A stretch of DNA of 64,000 nucleotides from Desulfovibrio intestinalis (GCF_014202345.1 NZ_JACHGO010000003.1:310001-374000), one strand, 5' to 3'. Numbered from the stretch's first letter, positions 42,126 through 51,642 are shown. The notes: generated by a model not told the origin, from the sequence alone. Numbers and translations: made by a program.

Positions 42126-44170
42126 GCGCTCAACCCCCATATAAGCAGGCCCACAACAGTGGCCAGGATATACAGGATGTAGAGGTGAATCTTGCCGTGC
42201 TGGATAATTTTGCAGGCATTGCACACGCGCTCTATGCCCTCGAACAGCGGGGTGTAAAAGCCGTTACGCAGGCGGTCAGGCGCGGTGACGCTGGCAGTGG
42301 CCCTTTCGGGAAACAGCCGGGAATCCAGATCCAGACGCACCTTAAGGCCCATGCCCGGCGCAAATACTTTGCCCAGCGGCTCTGAAAATCCGGCGTCAGT
42401 ATATTGAATGCGGGGGCTTCCACCCTGATAGCCACAGCTCCATGTAGGCATGGAAGCAACCTTGCGCCGCTTGAGCATCCGCTTGCGCAGAATGATTCCA
42501 GCCAGAGAAAGCCCAAGGGCAATGGAACCCACAAGAGAGACCATAGCCAGGCTGGTGCGTGCATGCTCCTGCCCCATGGCGGCTCCCGCCTGCATGTCGT
42601 TGGGCATGGGCAGGGCGGCAAGGCCCGTCATGGAGGCCAGATCAAAAAAGGCCGGGGCAGCCAGTCCTCCAGCTATGCAGACCATGACCAGCAGCGCCAG
42701 AGGCCAGAGTATTTTCCAGCCCAGGGGGCGGGCATTGGCTGCAAAGCCCGTGCGGGGTTCCCCCAGAAAGGTGATGCCGTAGGCCTTGGTGTAGAGGGCG
42801 ATGGCAAGGCCGCTGATAAGAGCCAGACCCGCCAGCGCCAGCAACAGGCCCACCTGCCGCTCCAGACCGGGAAGATTGGGGCCGTCAAGAAACGAGAGCG
42901 CCAGCACAAGCTCGCTGGCAAATCCGCTCAGGGGCGGCAGGCAGGCAATGGACGCCACCCCGATAGCAAAAAAAGCCCCCAGCAGAGGCAGGCGTTTCTG
43001 TAATCCGCCCAGCAGTTCCATACGCACGGTGCCCGTGGCGTACAGCACTTCGCCAGCGCACAGAAATAGCAACCCCTTGAATCCTGCGTGGTTCAGCATA
43101 TGCATGAGGCAACCCGCCATACCGAGGGTCGCTATCCAGGCGTTGCCGCACGACAGGCCGATGAGGCCCGCGCCCAGACCCATAAATATGAGCCCCATAT
43201 TTTCAACGCTGGAGTATGCCAGCAGGCGCTTGAGGTTGCTCTGCCCCAGAGCTTTCAGAATTCCAACAACGCCCGTGCCCAGGCCGATCAACAGCAAGGC
43301 CCATCCCCACCATTCGGGCGCTGTGCCAGGCGGAGCCAGCAGGCCAAGGCTGCGTATGATGCCATAAGGGCCAGCGTTGATCATTGCCCCCGAAAGCAGG
43401 GCCGACACATGTATGGGCGCAGCCGGATAAGCCTCCGGCAGCCATACATGCGTTGGGCCAAGGCCCACCTTGGCCCCGAAACCCAGAACCGCCAGCACAA
43501 AAAGGGCGGTCAGCACGCCGGGGCCTGCGTCGCGCACAACCCCCTGCATGACAGCGCCGCCTTGCAGTACTTCAAGAGACGTTGTTCCCGTGCTTTGCCA
43601 AAGCAAAACAAAGAAGGCCATGAGGGCAACGGCACCCAGATGGGCTGCCACAAGGTAGACCCACGAAGCGTCGCGCACCTGACGGTCGCCGTCGTAAAAA
43701 TCAATGAGAAAAAAGGGCGCAAGGGACATGAGTTCCCAGGACAGCATGAAAAACACGGCGTCGCGGGCAGCCATGACAAGGGTCAAACCCAGAAGCAGCA
43801 GCAGGTAGAAGAACCAGTGCGCCGCCAGATTGTGCTCCTGCGGCCGTTCGTGGCGCAGGGCCATGCCGCCGGATATGGAGCACACCAGTCCCAGGCCGAA
43901 TACGGGCAGCAAAAAGATGCGGCTCAGGGGGTCAAGCCCCAGGGTACAAGCCCCTATGGGCAGTCCCCAGGGCAGACTCAACGAAACCGTTTCGCTCCAC
44001 GGAGAAAATGCCAGCGCGCACAACCCTGCCAGACAACCTGCTGTGGCTCCGCAGGAGCCCAGCAGGTTGGCAGCCCGTCCGCTGCCAGCCGTTGGCGGCA
44101 GTAGAGCCAGCAGTGCCGTGGCGGCGGACGTGGCCGTCAGAATGAGCAGGGTTATGATAAAGAGCGTCAT
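42122..44170 (-). CDS. Ehr/HyfB-like antiporter-type membrane subunit (NuoL-like)
   Basis: 682 residues, the length of HyfB (672), with about 16 hydrophobic segments. Conserved features: ELMSLAPFFLIDFYDGDRQV (membrane Glu), GFGAKVGLGPTHVWLPEAYP (Lys and discontinuous helix), GQSNLKRLLAYSSVENMGLI. The C-terminal extension includes SCGYQGGSPRIQYTDAGFSE, typical of HyfB/HycC. First gene of the complex proper; the ATG follows the UDP-glucuronate decarboxylase stop by 24 bases and lacks a strong ribosome-binding site. Confidence 0.9.
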   Translation of the reverse strand: MTLFIITLLILTATSAATALLALLPPTAGSGRAANLLGSCGATAGCLAGLCALAFSPWSETVSLSLPWGLPIGACTLGLDPLSRIFLLPVFGLGLVCSISGGMALRHERPQEHNLAAHWFFYLLLLLGLTLVMAARDAVFFMLSWELMSLAPFFLIDFYDGDRQVRDASWVYLVAAHLGAVALMAFFVLLWQSTGTTSLEVLQGGAVMQGVVRDAGPGVLTALFVLAVLGFGAKVGLGPTHVWLPEAYPAAPIHVSALLSGAMINAGPYGIIRSLGLLAPPGTAPEWWGWALLLIGLGTGVVGILKALGQSNLKRLLAYSSVENMGLIFMGLGAGLIGLSCGNAWIATLGMAGCLMHMLNHAGFKGLLFLCAGEVLYATGTVRMELLGGLQKRLPLLGAFFAIGVASIACLPPLSGFASELVLALSFLDGPNLPGLERQVGLLLALAGLALISGLAIALYTKAYGITFLGEPRTGFAANARPLGWKILWPLALLVMVCIAGGLAAPAFFDLASMTGLAALPMPNDMQAGAAMGQEHARTSLAMVSLVGSIALGLSLAGIILRKRMLKRRKVASMPTWSCGYQGGSPRIQYTDAGFSEPLGKVFAPGMGLKVRLDLDSRLFPERATASVTAPDRLRNGFYTPLFEGIERVCNACKIIQHGKIHLYILYILATVVGLLIWGLSA

Positions 44171-44194
44171 GGCATTCGGGGTTATGGGCGGCGG

Positions 44195-45151
44195 TTAGGC
44201 CATGCCCTGTTTCAGCATCTCGTCAAAGTAGGTGATGGTTTTTTTCAGTCCGTCTTCCAGCTTGACCTGAGGTTCCCAGCCCAGTTTTTCGCGGGCAAGG
44301 GTAATGTCGGGCTTGCGCTGTTTGGGGTCGTCGCCGGGCAGGGGTTCGTAGCTGATGACAGACTTGCTGCCCGTCATTTCCACTACCTTTTCTGCCAGTT
44401 CGCGGATGGTGAATTCGCCGGGATTGCCCATATTCATCGGGCCGATGAAGTCTACGGGCGAGGCCATAAAGCGCACCATGCATTCGATGAGGTCATCAAC
44501 GTAGCAGAAGGAGCGGGTCTGGCTGCCGTCACCATAAATGGTGATGGGTTCGCCTTTGAGCGCCTGAATGATGAAGTTGGACACCACACGGCCATCGTTG
44601 GGGTGCATCTTGGGGCCGTAGGTATTGAAAATGCGTCCCACCTTGATGGGCAGACCGCCCTGACGCCAATAGGAGAAGAACAGGGCTTCGGCGCAACGCT
44701 TGCCTTCATCGTAGCAGGAGCGGATGCCGTTGGGGTTCACATGGCCCCAATAGTCTTCGGTCTGCGGATGAATTTCGGGGTCGCCGTACACTTCACTGGT
44801 GGACGCCTGATAAATGCGCGCCTTGAGGCGTTTGGCCAGCCCCAGCATGTTGATGGCCCCGTGAACGCAGGTCTTGATGGTCTGCACGGGGTCGTGCTGA
44901 TAGTGTATGGGCGAGGCCGGACAGGCCAGATTGTAAATTTCGTCCACTTCCACAAAGAGGGGAAAGGTCACATCGTGGCGGATAAGTTCAAACCTTCTGT
45001 TGTCGAGAAACTCTTCAACATTGGCGCGGGCGCTGGAAAAAAAGTTGTCCACGCAAAGCACTTCGTGCCCTTCGTTGAGCAGCCGTTCACACAGGTGAGA
45101 GCCCAGAAAACCTGAACCCCCCGTAACCAATATACGTTTGCGGAGATGCAT
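44195..45151 (-). CDS. UDP-glucuronate decarboxylase (UDP-xylose synthase)
   Basis: SDR-family enzyme converting UDP-glucuronate to UDP-xylose. The 318 residues show the NAD site [32 protein letters not shown], the Ser/Tyr/Lys triad ([20 protein letters not shown]) and [20 protein letters not shown], all characteristic of UXS rather than UDP-glucose epimerase. GGGGGAAAT precedes the ATG. It lies directly upstream of the Ehr-like genes on the same strand, although its product belongs to surface polysaccharide or glycan synthesis. Confidence 0.9.
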   Translation of the reverse strand: MHLRKRILVTGGSGFLGSHLCERLLNEGHEVLCVDNFFSSARANVEEFLDNRRFELIRHDVTFPLFVEVDEIYNLACPASPIHYQHDPVQTIKTCVHGAINMLGLAKRLKARIYQASTSEVYGDPEIHPQTEDYWGHVNPNGIRSCYDEGKRCAEALFFSYWRQGGLPIKVGRIFNTYGPKMHPNDGRVVSNFIIQALKGEPITIYGDGSQTRSFCYVDDLIECMVRFMASPVDFIGPMNMGNPGEFTIRELAEKVVEMTGSKSVISYEPLPGDDPKQRKPDITLAREKLGWEPQVKLEDGLKKTITYFDEMLKQGMA

Positions 45152-45331
45152 ATTTCCCCCGGAAAGGTGATGTTAAATCATACGTTGGGATTACAAAAAC
45201 GCTTAACCATAGTCCTATTGCCCCTGCTTGGCAATGGCGCTGATTGCCGTCTGGAATCGTTCGCGGCAAGCCTCCACCGGCCCGGCTTGCCCTTGCCCAC
45301 GCGCATTGATATGTATCGGCGCGAGGTAAGC

Positions 45332-46153
45332 ATGTCCAAAAAATCCGTTGACCGTATTGATCCCGTATCCGTGGCGTTGCCGCTTGAAGGTGTGGACAGC
45401 CATGCCCATCTGGACGGCGAAGAGTTTGACCAGGACCGGGAGAGCGTGCTTGAGCGCGCCCGCGCCTGCGGCGTGGCCCATGTGGGCAACGTCTTTCTGG
45501 GGCCGGAAGATTTCAATTCCAGGCGGCACTATTTTGCTGACCACCCCGAGGTGTTTTTTCTGCTGGGCATTCATCCATGCCACGGGCAGGACTGCACGCC
45601 CGACACGCTTGAGGCCATGCGCCGCGCCTTCCGGGAGGAACCCCGCCTGAAAGCGGTGGGTGAGATAGGTCTGGATTTTTATTGGGACGACTGCCCCCGC
45701 GAGGTGCAGTATGAAACTTTTTCCACCCAGTTGCGGCTGGCGCGCGAAGTGGAACGGCCTGTGGTCATCCATTGCCGCGAGGCCGAAGAAGAAACCCTTA
45801 TGGTTCTGGAGTCGCAGGGATTTAAAGATTATCCCCTGCTGTGGCACTGTTTCGGCAAGGGGCCGGATCTGGCCCAACGCATCATACGCAATGGTTGGCA
45901 TATTTCCGTACCCGGCCCGGTGACGTATAAAGCCAATGAAGATTTACGGCAGGCCGTGACCGTCATTCCGGCTGCCCGTCTCATGCTGGAAACGGACGCT
46001 CCCTATCTTGCGCCCCTGCCCTGGCGCGGCAAACGCAATGAACCCGCCTTTACGGTGTTTACCGCGCGAACCGTGGCCGAAACGCGTGGCGAGGAGCCTG
46101 AAGACCTCTGGCGCATGTGTGGGCAAAATGCCCGTCGGTTTTTCGGCGTATAA
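45332..46153 (+). CDS. tatD: TatD family metal-dependent deoxyribonuclease
   Basis: TIM-barrel metallohydrolase with 3'-5' DNase activity. The 273 residues include the metal-binding GVDSHAHLDGEEF, GIHPCHGQDC, AVGEIGLDFYWDDCPREVQY, RPVVIHCREAEEETL and ETDAPYLAPLPWRGKRNEP. The start at 45332 has GAGG five bases upstream; an ATG seven codons earlier or the extension to 45146 are less supported. Divergent from the UXS gene across about 180 bases. Confidence 0.92.
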   Translation: MSKKSVDRIDPVSVALPLEGVDSHAHLDGEEFDQDRESVLERARACGVAHVGNVFLGPEDFNSRRHYFADHPEVFFLLGIHPCHGQDCTPDTLEAMRRAFREEPRLKAVGEIGLDFYWDDCPREVQYETFSTQLRLAREVERPVVIHCREAEEETLMVLESQGFKDYPLLWHCFGKGPDLAQRIIRNGWHISVPGPVTYKANEDLRQAVTVIPAARLMLETDAPYLAPLPWRGKRNEPAFTVFTARTVAETRGEEPEDLWRMCGQNARRFFGV

Positions 46154-46609
46154 TTGCATGCTGTAAAAGCGGGCTGCTGATATTTTACTGTACAAATGGT
46201 ATGGAAAAATGGATTTCCGCCTTGCTTGACCAGCCAAAAACCATCAGATACTCTTTTAGCTATGGTTGTCCTTTGTAACACATTGGTAAATTCTCTGTGG
46301 AGAACGTGCCGGAGCAGTGCTTCGCTTTTTGCGAAGCCTGCCGCCGTCAAAGGATACCTGTCTTGTTTTTCCGGCATCACCTGATCGTCTGTCAGGTGGG
46401 GCTGGATGTCTCCCGTGCTCGGTTAGCGAACTACTGCAAATACAGTTCGCAAGGGCGGCTTCTTTCTTACACCTGACTTTCGGCGGCGTGGTCTCGCCTT
46501 CTTGGGCATTTTCGGCTTGAAATGCTCTGGCGGCTGCGTGGCCTGACGCCCGCCGTGAAGGCCAAGGGCGATTCATTGGCGCGGCAAAAGCGGCAACAAG
46601 CACGCCTTG
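46154..46609. other. Intergenic region between tatD and pstS (left part)
   Basis: No coding frame I can support. Bases about 46440-46530 end in GGCATTTTCGGCTTGAAATGCTC, an inverted element like the tail of families A and B, so degenerate repeat material is likely. Confidence 0.5.
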
Positions 46610-46757
46610 GAGCAGATTACCTTTGAAATGCACCACATTTCAAAGGTGCCATTCTGCCGAAAATTCGATTTTTGCCTGAATCCAGAGTGTGTTGCGGCGC
46701 GCTGCGCTCTTGTGCAGTGTTAATGCACCTGAATTTTTCAAAATTTACATGCTCTAA
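46610..46757 (-). repeat. Dispersed intergenic repeat family A, copy A3
   Basis: Full copy in reverse orientation about 95 bases before pstS. Minus-strand order: AT-rich lead ending AGCATGTAAATTTTG, core CACTGCACAAGAGCGCAGC-GCGCCGCAACAC, second module GAATTTTCGGCAGAATGG, and palindrome CCTTTGAAATG...CATTTCAAAGG followed by TAATCTGCTCC. Confidence 0.65.
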
Positions 46758-46850
46758 ACTTTGAAGATGTACCTTTTCAAGGTGAATCAAGCTTGTTGAG
46801 TAGTGCGGCGTACGCGCGCCATCCTTTCACGCTAACCGTAGGAGACAGTC

Positions 46851-47687
46851 ATGAAACGTGGAATCCTTGCGGCTCTTTTGCTCTTGTGCGGCATGGGCAC
46901 AGCCTTTGCGGCAGCCCCGGCCACTCCCCTTGACGCCTTTAAAGGGCAAAAGGGCGTTATAGACATTGCGGGCGGCACCGCCCATATTCCTGTTATGAAA
47001 GAAGCCGCCAAGCAGATTATGGAGGCCAACCCCGACGTGCGCATTACCGTGGCCGGGGGCGGCTCTGGCGTGGGCGTACAGAAAGTGGGCGAGGGCATTG
47101 TGCAGATCGGCAATACTGGCCGCGCCCTCAAACCTGCTGAAGTGGAAAAATACGGCCTTGTAACGTTTCCTTTCGCCATTGACGGCGTGGCCGTTGCGGT
47201 CAACCCGGCCAACAAGGTTGCGGGGCTGACCAAGGCCCAGATCAAGGATATTTTTTCCGGCAAGGTAGCCAACTGGAAGGACGTGGGCGGTGCCGACGCT
47301 GCCATATCCCTCTATGTGCGCGAAGACGGCAGCGGTACCCGCGAAACTTTTGAAGAGCGCGCAATGGACAAGGGCACATCCGCCGCCGGGGCCAATGTTG
47401 TCAATTCCAACGGTGCAATGAAAACCGCCATCAGTCAGGACCCCAATGCCATAGGTTATGTGGGCATCGGGCATCTGGACAAAAGCATAAAGGGCGTGAA
47501 CGTGGACGGCATGGCTCCCAGCCAGGAAAACGCCGCTTCCGGCCAGTACACCGTCACCCGCCTGCTGTATATGAACACCAAGGGCGAACCTCAGGGCATC
47601 ACCAAGGGCTTTGTGGACTACATCTTTACGCCTGCCGGGCAGGAGATAGTGTCCAAGGCCGGCTACATCCCCTATGTCAAAAAGTAG
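46851..47687 (+). CDS. pstS: Phosphate ABC transporter substrate-binding protein PstS
   Basis: Periplasmic phosphate-binding protein, 278 residues with a signal peptide (MKRGILAALLLLCGMGTAFA). Phosphate-site motifs include IAGGTAHIPVMKEAA, VAGGGSGVGVQKVGEGIVQI and REDGSGTRETFEE, and the ending FTPAGQEIVSKAGYIPY is typical. TAGGAGACAGTC lies before the ATG. First gene of pstSCAB. I did not find a convincing Pho box. Confidence 0.93.
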   Translation: MKRGILAALLLLCGMGTAFAAAPATPLDAFKGQKGVIDIAGGTAHIPVMKEAAKQIMEANPDVRITVAGGGSGVGVQKVGEGIVQIGNTGRALKPAEVEKYGLVTFPFAIDGVAVAVNPANKVAGLTKAQIKDIFSGKVANWKDVGGADAAISLYVREDGSGTRETFEERAMDKGTSAAGANVVNSNGAMKTAISQDPNAIGYVGIGHLDKSIKGVNVDGMAPSQENAASGQYTVTRLLYMNTKGEPQGITKGFVDYIFTPAGQEIVSKAGYIPYVKK

Positions 47688-48636
47688 GAAGCCCGCAGTT
47701 TGTCAGGCAGGAAGCGCTTCGGCGCTTCCGCCTGCGGGTCCGCAAACGGCGGACCATACTGACAGCCCCGGCTGGGTCTTGCGTTTGTCTGCCTGGCTGG
47801 CAGTGCTGGCCGTAATTCTTCTTTTTGTCATGATTGTGGCCGCGGCTCTGCCCGCAATACAGATTTCCGGCCCTGGCAGCCCTCTGGATTGGGTCTGGCA
47901 GCCCGGGCAAGGGCGGTACGGCATCTTGCCAATGTGCGTGGGATCGCTGGCGCTGGCAGCTCTGGCATTACTGCTTGGCTGGCCTTTGGCCGTGGGCCTG
48001 AGTTGCTGGCTGCTTACCGAAGAAAATTTCAAGTTTCTGCCCTTGGTTCGCTTCATTAGCGGGCTGGTGCGTTTCATGACCACGGTGCCCACCGTGGTTT
48101 ACGGCTTTGCCGCCGTTTTTCTGCTTACGCCCTTTGCGCGGGCAACGCTGGGCGGCACGGGCATGTGTCTGGCCGCAGCGGCTCTTATGCTGGTTCTGCT
48201 GGTTTTACCCACAATGACGCTGATTCTTATGGCGGGTCTGCGCCCCCGGCTTGAGAGGCTTTGCCCTTGGGGGCTGGCGCTGGGGTTCAGCCGTTTTGAC
48301 CTGATGCGCTTCTTTGTGCTGCCCAGGTCTGGCCGCAACCTGGCCAGCGCCGCTGTTCTGGGCTTTGGCAGAGCCGTGGGCGACACGCTGATTCCCCTTA
48401 TGCTGGCTGGCAACGCCACGCAGGTTCCCGGCGGTCTTTCTGAAAGCATGCGCAGCCTGACAGCGCACATGGCTCTGGTTACTGCCAACGAGGTGGGCGG
48501 GGCTGCCTATAATTCCCTTTTTGTGGCGGGGCTTGTGCTATTGGCGGTCAATACAGCGGCAAGCCTGGCCTTGCGCCGCCTTGTGCGCCGGGAGGCTCCT
48601 GCGGGTTCCAGTGCGAAACAGGCGGCAACAGCATGA
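47674..48636 (+). CDS. pstC: Phosphate ABC transporter permease PstC
   Basis: 320-residue inner-membrane permease with six predicted helices and the coupling motif LGFGRAVGDTLIPLMLAGN. The ATG at 47674 lies inside the last codons of pstS; the first 40 residues are polar and might be shorter if a downstream start is used. It overlaps pstA by ATGA. Confidence 0.9.
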   Translation: MSKSRKPAVCQAGSASALPPAGPQTADHTDSPGWVLRLSAWLAVLAVILLFVMIVAAALPAIQISGPGSPLDWVWQPGQGRYGILPMCVGSLALAALALLLGWPLAVGLSCWLLTEENFKFLPLVRFISGLVRFMTTVPTVVYGFAAVFLLTPFARATLGGTGMCLAAAALMLVLLVLPTMTLILMAGLRPRLERLCPWGLALGFSRFDLMRFFVLPRSGRNLASAAVLGFGRAVGDTLIPLMLAGNATQVPGGLSESMRSLTAHMALVTANEVGGAAYNSLFVAGLVLLAVNTAASLALRRLVRREAPAGSSAKQAATA

Positions 48637-49520
48637 GGCGCGGCGTTTTTTCGCAGGCCCTTCTGCGCTGGCTGCTGCGCCTTTGCGCGCTGATTCCCTG
48701 TGCGGCCGTGCTTTTTTTGCTGGGCTTTCTGATTGTTAAGGGTGCGCCCCAACTGGGCCTGCATCTGCTTTTTGATACTGTGCCCCCTCTGGATGCCTTG
48801 CTGGGCCGCCGTCCTGTTTGGGACGGCCTGTGGCCTGCCTGCGCCGGAACCCTGTACCTTGTGGCCCTGACTATGGCGCTGGCGCTTTTTCCCGGTGTGG
48901 GTTGCGGGCTGTATCTGGCCGAGTTCGCCCCGCCACGTCAGGCAGCGCGCATCCGTCTGGCTATGGACGTGCTGGCGGGTACGCCGTCCATTGTTATGGG
49001 GCTGTTTGGCTTTACCCTGATACTTTTTTTGCGTCACTCCGTCTGGCCGGGAGCCAACACGTCTTTGCTCTTGTCGGCCTGTTGCCTGGCTCTGCTGGTT
49101 TTGCCTGTGGTTGTGACCACAACCAGTGAGGCGCTGGAGGCTGTGCCCGGCAGCCTGCGAATAACGGGCGCGGCCCTGGGATTCACGCGGCGGCAGCTCG
49201 CCCGCCGGGTTTTGCTGCCCGCCGCCGGGCCCGGCATATGGGGTGGAATCATTTTGGCTACGGGCAGGGCGGCGGAAGACACGGCGGTTATCATGCTTAC
49301 GGGAGTGGTAGCCAATGCCGGATTACCCGCCGGGCTGGCAGACAAGTTCGAGGCATTGCCCTTTTCCATCTATTACATCTCTGCGCAGTATCAGGACAAT
49401 GATGAACTGCTGCGCGGCTTTGGCGCGGCCCTGGTGCTGCTTTTACTGTCAGCGGCCTTGCTTTTGTGTTCCCGCTGGCTGGAAAACCGCTTCCGCCGCC
49501 GCTGGCAGGGGGTATCATGA
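48633..49520 (+). CDS. pstA: Phosphate ABC transporter permease PstA
   Basis: 295-residue partner permease with six hydrophobic segments; GVGCGLYLAEFAP, MDVLAGTPSIVMGLFGF and IILATGRAAEDTAVIMLTG are PstA features. Overlaps pstC upstream and pstB downstream, each by ATGA, so the operon is tightly coupled. Confidence 0.9.
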   Translation: MRRGVFSQALLRWLLRLCALIPCAAVLFLLGFLIVKGAPQLGLHLLFDTVPPLDALLGRRPVWDGLWPACAGTLYLVALTMALALFPGVGCGLYLAEFAPPRQAARIRLAMDVLAGTPSIVMGLFGFTLILFLRHSVWPGANTSLLLSACCLALLVLPVVVTTTSEALEAVPGSLRITGAALGFTRRQLARRVLLPAAGPGIWGGIILATGRAAEDTAVIMLTGVVANAGLPAGLADKFEALPFSIYYISAQYQDNDELLRGFGAALVLLLLSAALLLCSRWLENRFRRRWQGVS

Positions 49521-50302
49521 CTATGGCTGTCCGCATCAGCGACCTGTGCGTGGATTTCGGCTCGCGCCGGGTGCTGCGCCACATCGGCATTGAAGCTCCT
49601 GCGCGGGGTATCACCGTGCTTGCCGGGCGTTCCGGCTCGGGCAAGACTACCTTGCTTCGCGCTCTGAACCGACTCAATGAAGCCTTTCCTCAGTGCCGTA
49701 CTTCCGGCCTTGTGGAGCTTGATCTGGGGCATGGGCTTGAAGCCATATATCCGTCGCCCGGCGTGAACGTACGCCCGCTGGCCCAGCTTCGCCGTCTTGT
49801 GGGCATGGTTTTTCAGACGCCCAACGTGCTGCCTGTCAGCGTGGAGCGCAACCTTGCGCTTCCCCTTGAGGTGGTGGCGGGCCTGCCGCAGAAGGCGCAG
49901 CGCCATAAAATTGAGGAAGCCCTTGTGGGAGTTGGTTTGTGGGACGAGGTGAAAGACCGTCTTGATATGCCCGCTGCGAGGCTTTCAGGCGGGCAGCAGC
50001 AAAGGCTTTGTCTGGCGCGGGCTTTGGCGCTGGAGCCTGCCGTGCTGTTGCTGGACGAGCCCACGGCTTCGCTGGATGTACACGCCACGGCAGATATTGA
50101 AGAACTGCTCTTGCGGCTTGCCAGCCAGTATCCTTTATTGGTGGTTTCGCACAACCCGGAGCAGGCAGTGCGGTTGGGCGAGCGCCTTATAGTCATGACG
50201 GACGGCCAGGTTAGGCAGACATTTGAGCGCGGGCAGGCAGATGCCGATACTTTGGCCCGTGCCCTTGGCGATGCGGGGCAAATCCGCAGCAATGAAGTCT
50301 GA
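49517..50302 (+). CDS. pstB: Phosphate ABC transporter ATPase PstB
   Basis: 261-residue ABC ATPase: Walker A LAGRSGSGKTTLLRALNRLN, Q-loop GMVFQTPNVLPVS, signature LSGGQQQRLCLARALA, Walker B LLLDEPTASLD and H-loop VVSHN. The start at 49517 overlaps pstA; the frame upstream to 49466 is inside pstA. No phoU follows, which is unusual for a pst operon; lplA starts 175 bases later. Confidence 0.92.
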   Translation: MTMAVRISDLCVDFGSRRVLRHIGIEAPARGITVLAGRSGSGKTTLLRALNRLNEAFPQCRTSGLVELDLGHGLEAIYPSPGVNVRPLAQLRRLVGMVFQTPNVLPVSVERNLALPLEVVAGLPQKAQRHKIEEALVGVGLWDEVKDRLDMPAARLSGGQQQRLCLARALALEPAVLLLDEPTASLDVHATADIEELLLRLASQYPLLVVSHNPEQAVRLGERLIVMTDGQVRQTFERGQADADTLARALGDAGQIRSNEV

Positions 50303-50477
50303 TCTGCCTTTCTGCCCCGCCAGTAATGTGCGTCTTGCCGCGCCTGCTGGCAGCGAGCTTTACAGATCGGCGAAAAACCTCGGGCTTTCGCGAAATTTGT
50401 CAATAATCTTGGAAATATCCCGCCTCTCCCTTGACCTCAGCACCTGAAGCACGGCATTCTCGGTTTGAGGAGGAAGC

Positions 50478-51464
50478 ATGGAACACCTGACTTTTTCGAC
50501 TCTAGACCCGGCCTTCAATCTTGCCCTTGAAGAAGTCCTGCTTCAGACCCTTCCCGTCGGCCATCCCGGCTATTTTTTGCTTTGGCAAAATGGTCCTTCC
50601 GTCATTGTGGGCCGCCATCAATGCACTGCCGATGAAGTGAACGCAGACTTCATCCGGCGCGAAAATCTGCCTGTAGTACGCCGCATAACCGGCGGCGGCG
50701 CCGTATACCACGATACGGGCAACCTAAATTTTTCCTTTATTGAACACGCCAATGGCCGCGAAAAGGTGGACTTCAGGCGCTATCTGGAACCTGTGTGCGC
50801 AGCGCTGGCTGACCTTGGCGTGCAGGCCGAAATATCGGGCCGCAACGACGTTGAGGTCGGTGGCCGCAAGATTTCCGGCAGCGGGCAGATGCTGCGCCGG
50901 GGCAAGGTGTTGCACCACGGCACGCTGCTCATAGATGTCAATTTTGAGCGCCTTGTGGAAGCTCTGAACGTAGACCCGGAAAAGATGCGGTCCAAGGGCG
51001 TTGCCTCGGTACGCTCGCGGGTGGGCAATATTTCAGAATTTTGGCGGCCAGGCAGCGATATTGCCGCGTTGACCGAAGCGCTGCTGCACCACTGCGCACA
51101 TCAGCCCGGCACGGCGACAGAAACCGTCATGGCCGAGGCCGAAAAGCTGGCTGACGAAAAATACCGGCAGTGGAACTGGAACTACGGGGCCATGCCCAAT
51201 TTTACCGAGCGCAAGCGGCAGCGGTTTGATTGGGGCACAGTAGAGTTGCGCCTTGATGTAAAAGACGGGCATATAGCGGCCTGCAAAATTCTGGGAGACT
51301 TTTTCTGCAATGCAGGCGAGGGCATTCAGGATCTGGAGCAAAGCCTTGTGGGGATCGCGCGCGAGCCTGCGCAGCTTGAGCAGGCATTGGAGCAGGCCCA
51401 TATGGCCCGGTATTTCAGCGGTTGTGACCCTGTCGTGATGACACGGTTTTTTGCGCAACCGTGA
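50478..51464 (+). CDS. lplA: Lipoate-protein ligase A
   Basis: Activates lipoate with ATP and attaches it to a target lysine. 328 residues with the LplA catalytic domain (LWQNGPSVIVGRHQ, PVVRRITGGGAVYHDTGNLN, ISGSGQMLRRGKVLHHGTLL) and the C-terminal accessory domain (YRQWNWNYGAMPNF). GAGGAGGAAGC lies before the ATG. Its place just upstream of gcvT-gcvH suggests that GcvH is the main substrate. Confidence 0.94.
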   Translation: MEHLTFSTLDPAFNLALEEVLLQTLPVGHPGYFLLWQNGPSVIVGRHQCTADEVNADFIRRENLPVVRRITGGGAVYHDTGNLNFSFIEHANGREKVDFRRYLEPVCAALADLGVQAEISGRNDVEVGGRKISGSGQMLRRGKVLHHGTLLIDVNFERLVEALNVDPEKMRSKGVASVRSRVGNISEFWRPGSDIAALTEALLHHCAHQPGTATETVMAEAEKLADEKYRQWNWNYGAMPNFTERKRQRFDWGTVELRLDVKDGHIAACKILGDFFCNAGEGIQDLEQSLVGIAREPAQLEQALEQAHMARYFSGCDPVVMTRFFAQP

Positions 51465-51499
51465 GAACTTTAGAGCCTGTTAATTTTTACGGCGCTGTA

Positions 51500-51642
51500 G
51501 AGCATTTTAACGTTAAAAAAGGTTAAATGCTCTAACGCGGCACAAGAGTGCGGCGCGCCGCAACGCAGCGTGGATTTTGCCGAAATCACATTTCGGCAAA
51601 ATGACCACTATGAAATGTATTACATTTCAAGGCTAATCTCCA
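51500..51642 (+). repeat. Dispersed intergenic repeat family A, copy A2
   Basis: Follows lplA on the same strand. Modules: palindrome GAGCATTTTAAC...GTTAAATGCTC (51500-51532), core ACGCGGCACAAGAGTGCGGC-GCGCCGCAACGCAGCGTGG, hairpin TTGCCGAAAT-CAC-ATTTCGGCAA, and palindrome TGAAATGTAT-TACATTTCA. The rest of the 415-base gap to gcvT shows no gene and no glycine riboswitch that I can recognise. Confidence 0.7.

Noticed and set aside
36561..44170. Calling the six-gene complex a formate hydrogenlyase or group 4 NiFe hydrogenase
   Set aside because: The large subunit lacks three of the four Ni-binding cysteine positions and no formate dehydrogenase or maturation gene is adjacent.
46154..46850. Remnant of an insertion sequence between tatD and pstS
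   Set aside because: No transposase fragment or terminal inverted repeat pair; the structure is explained by family A and degenerate family B material.
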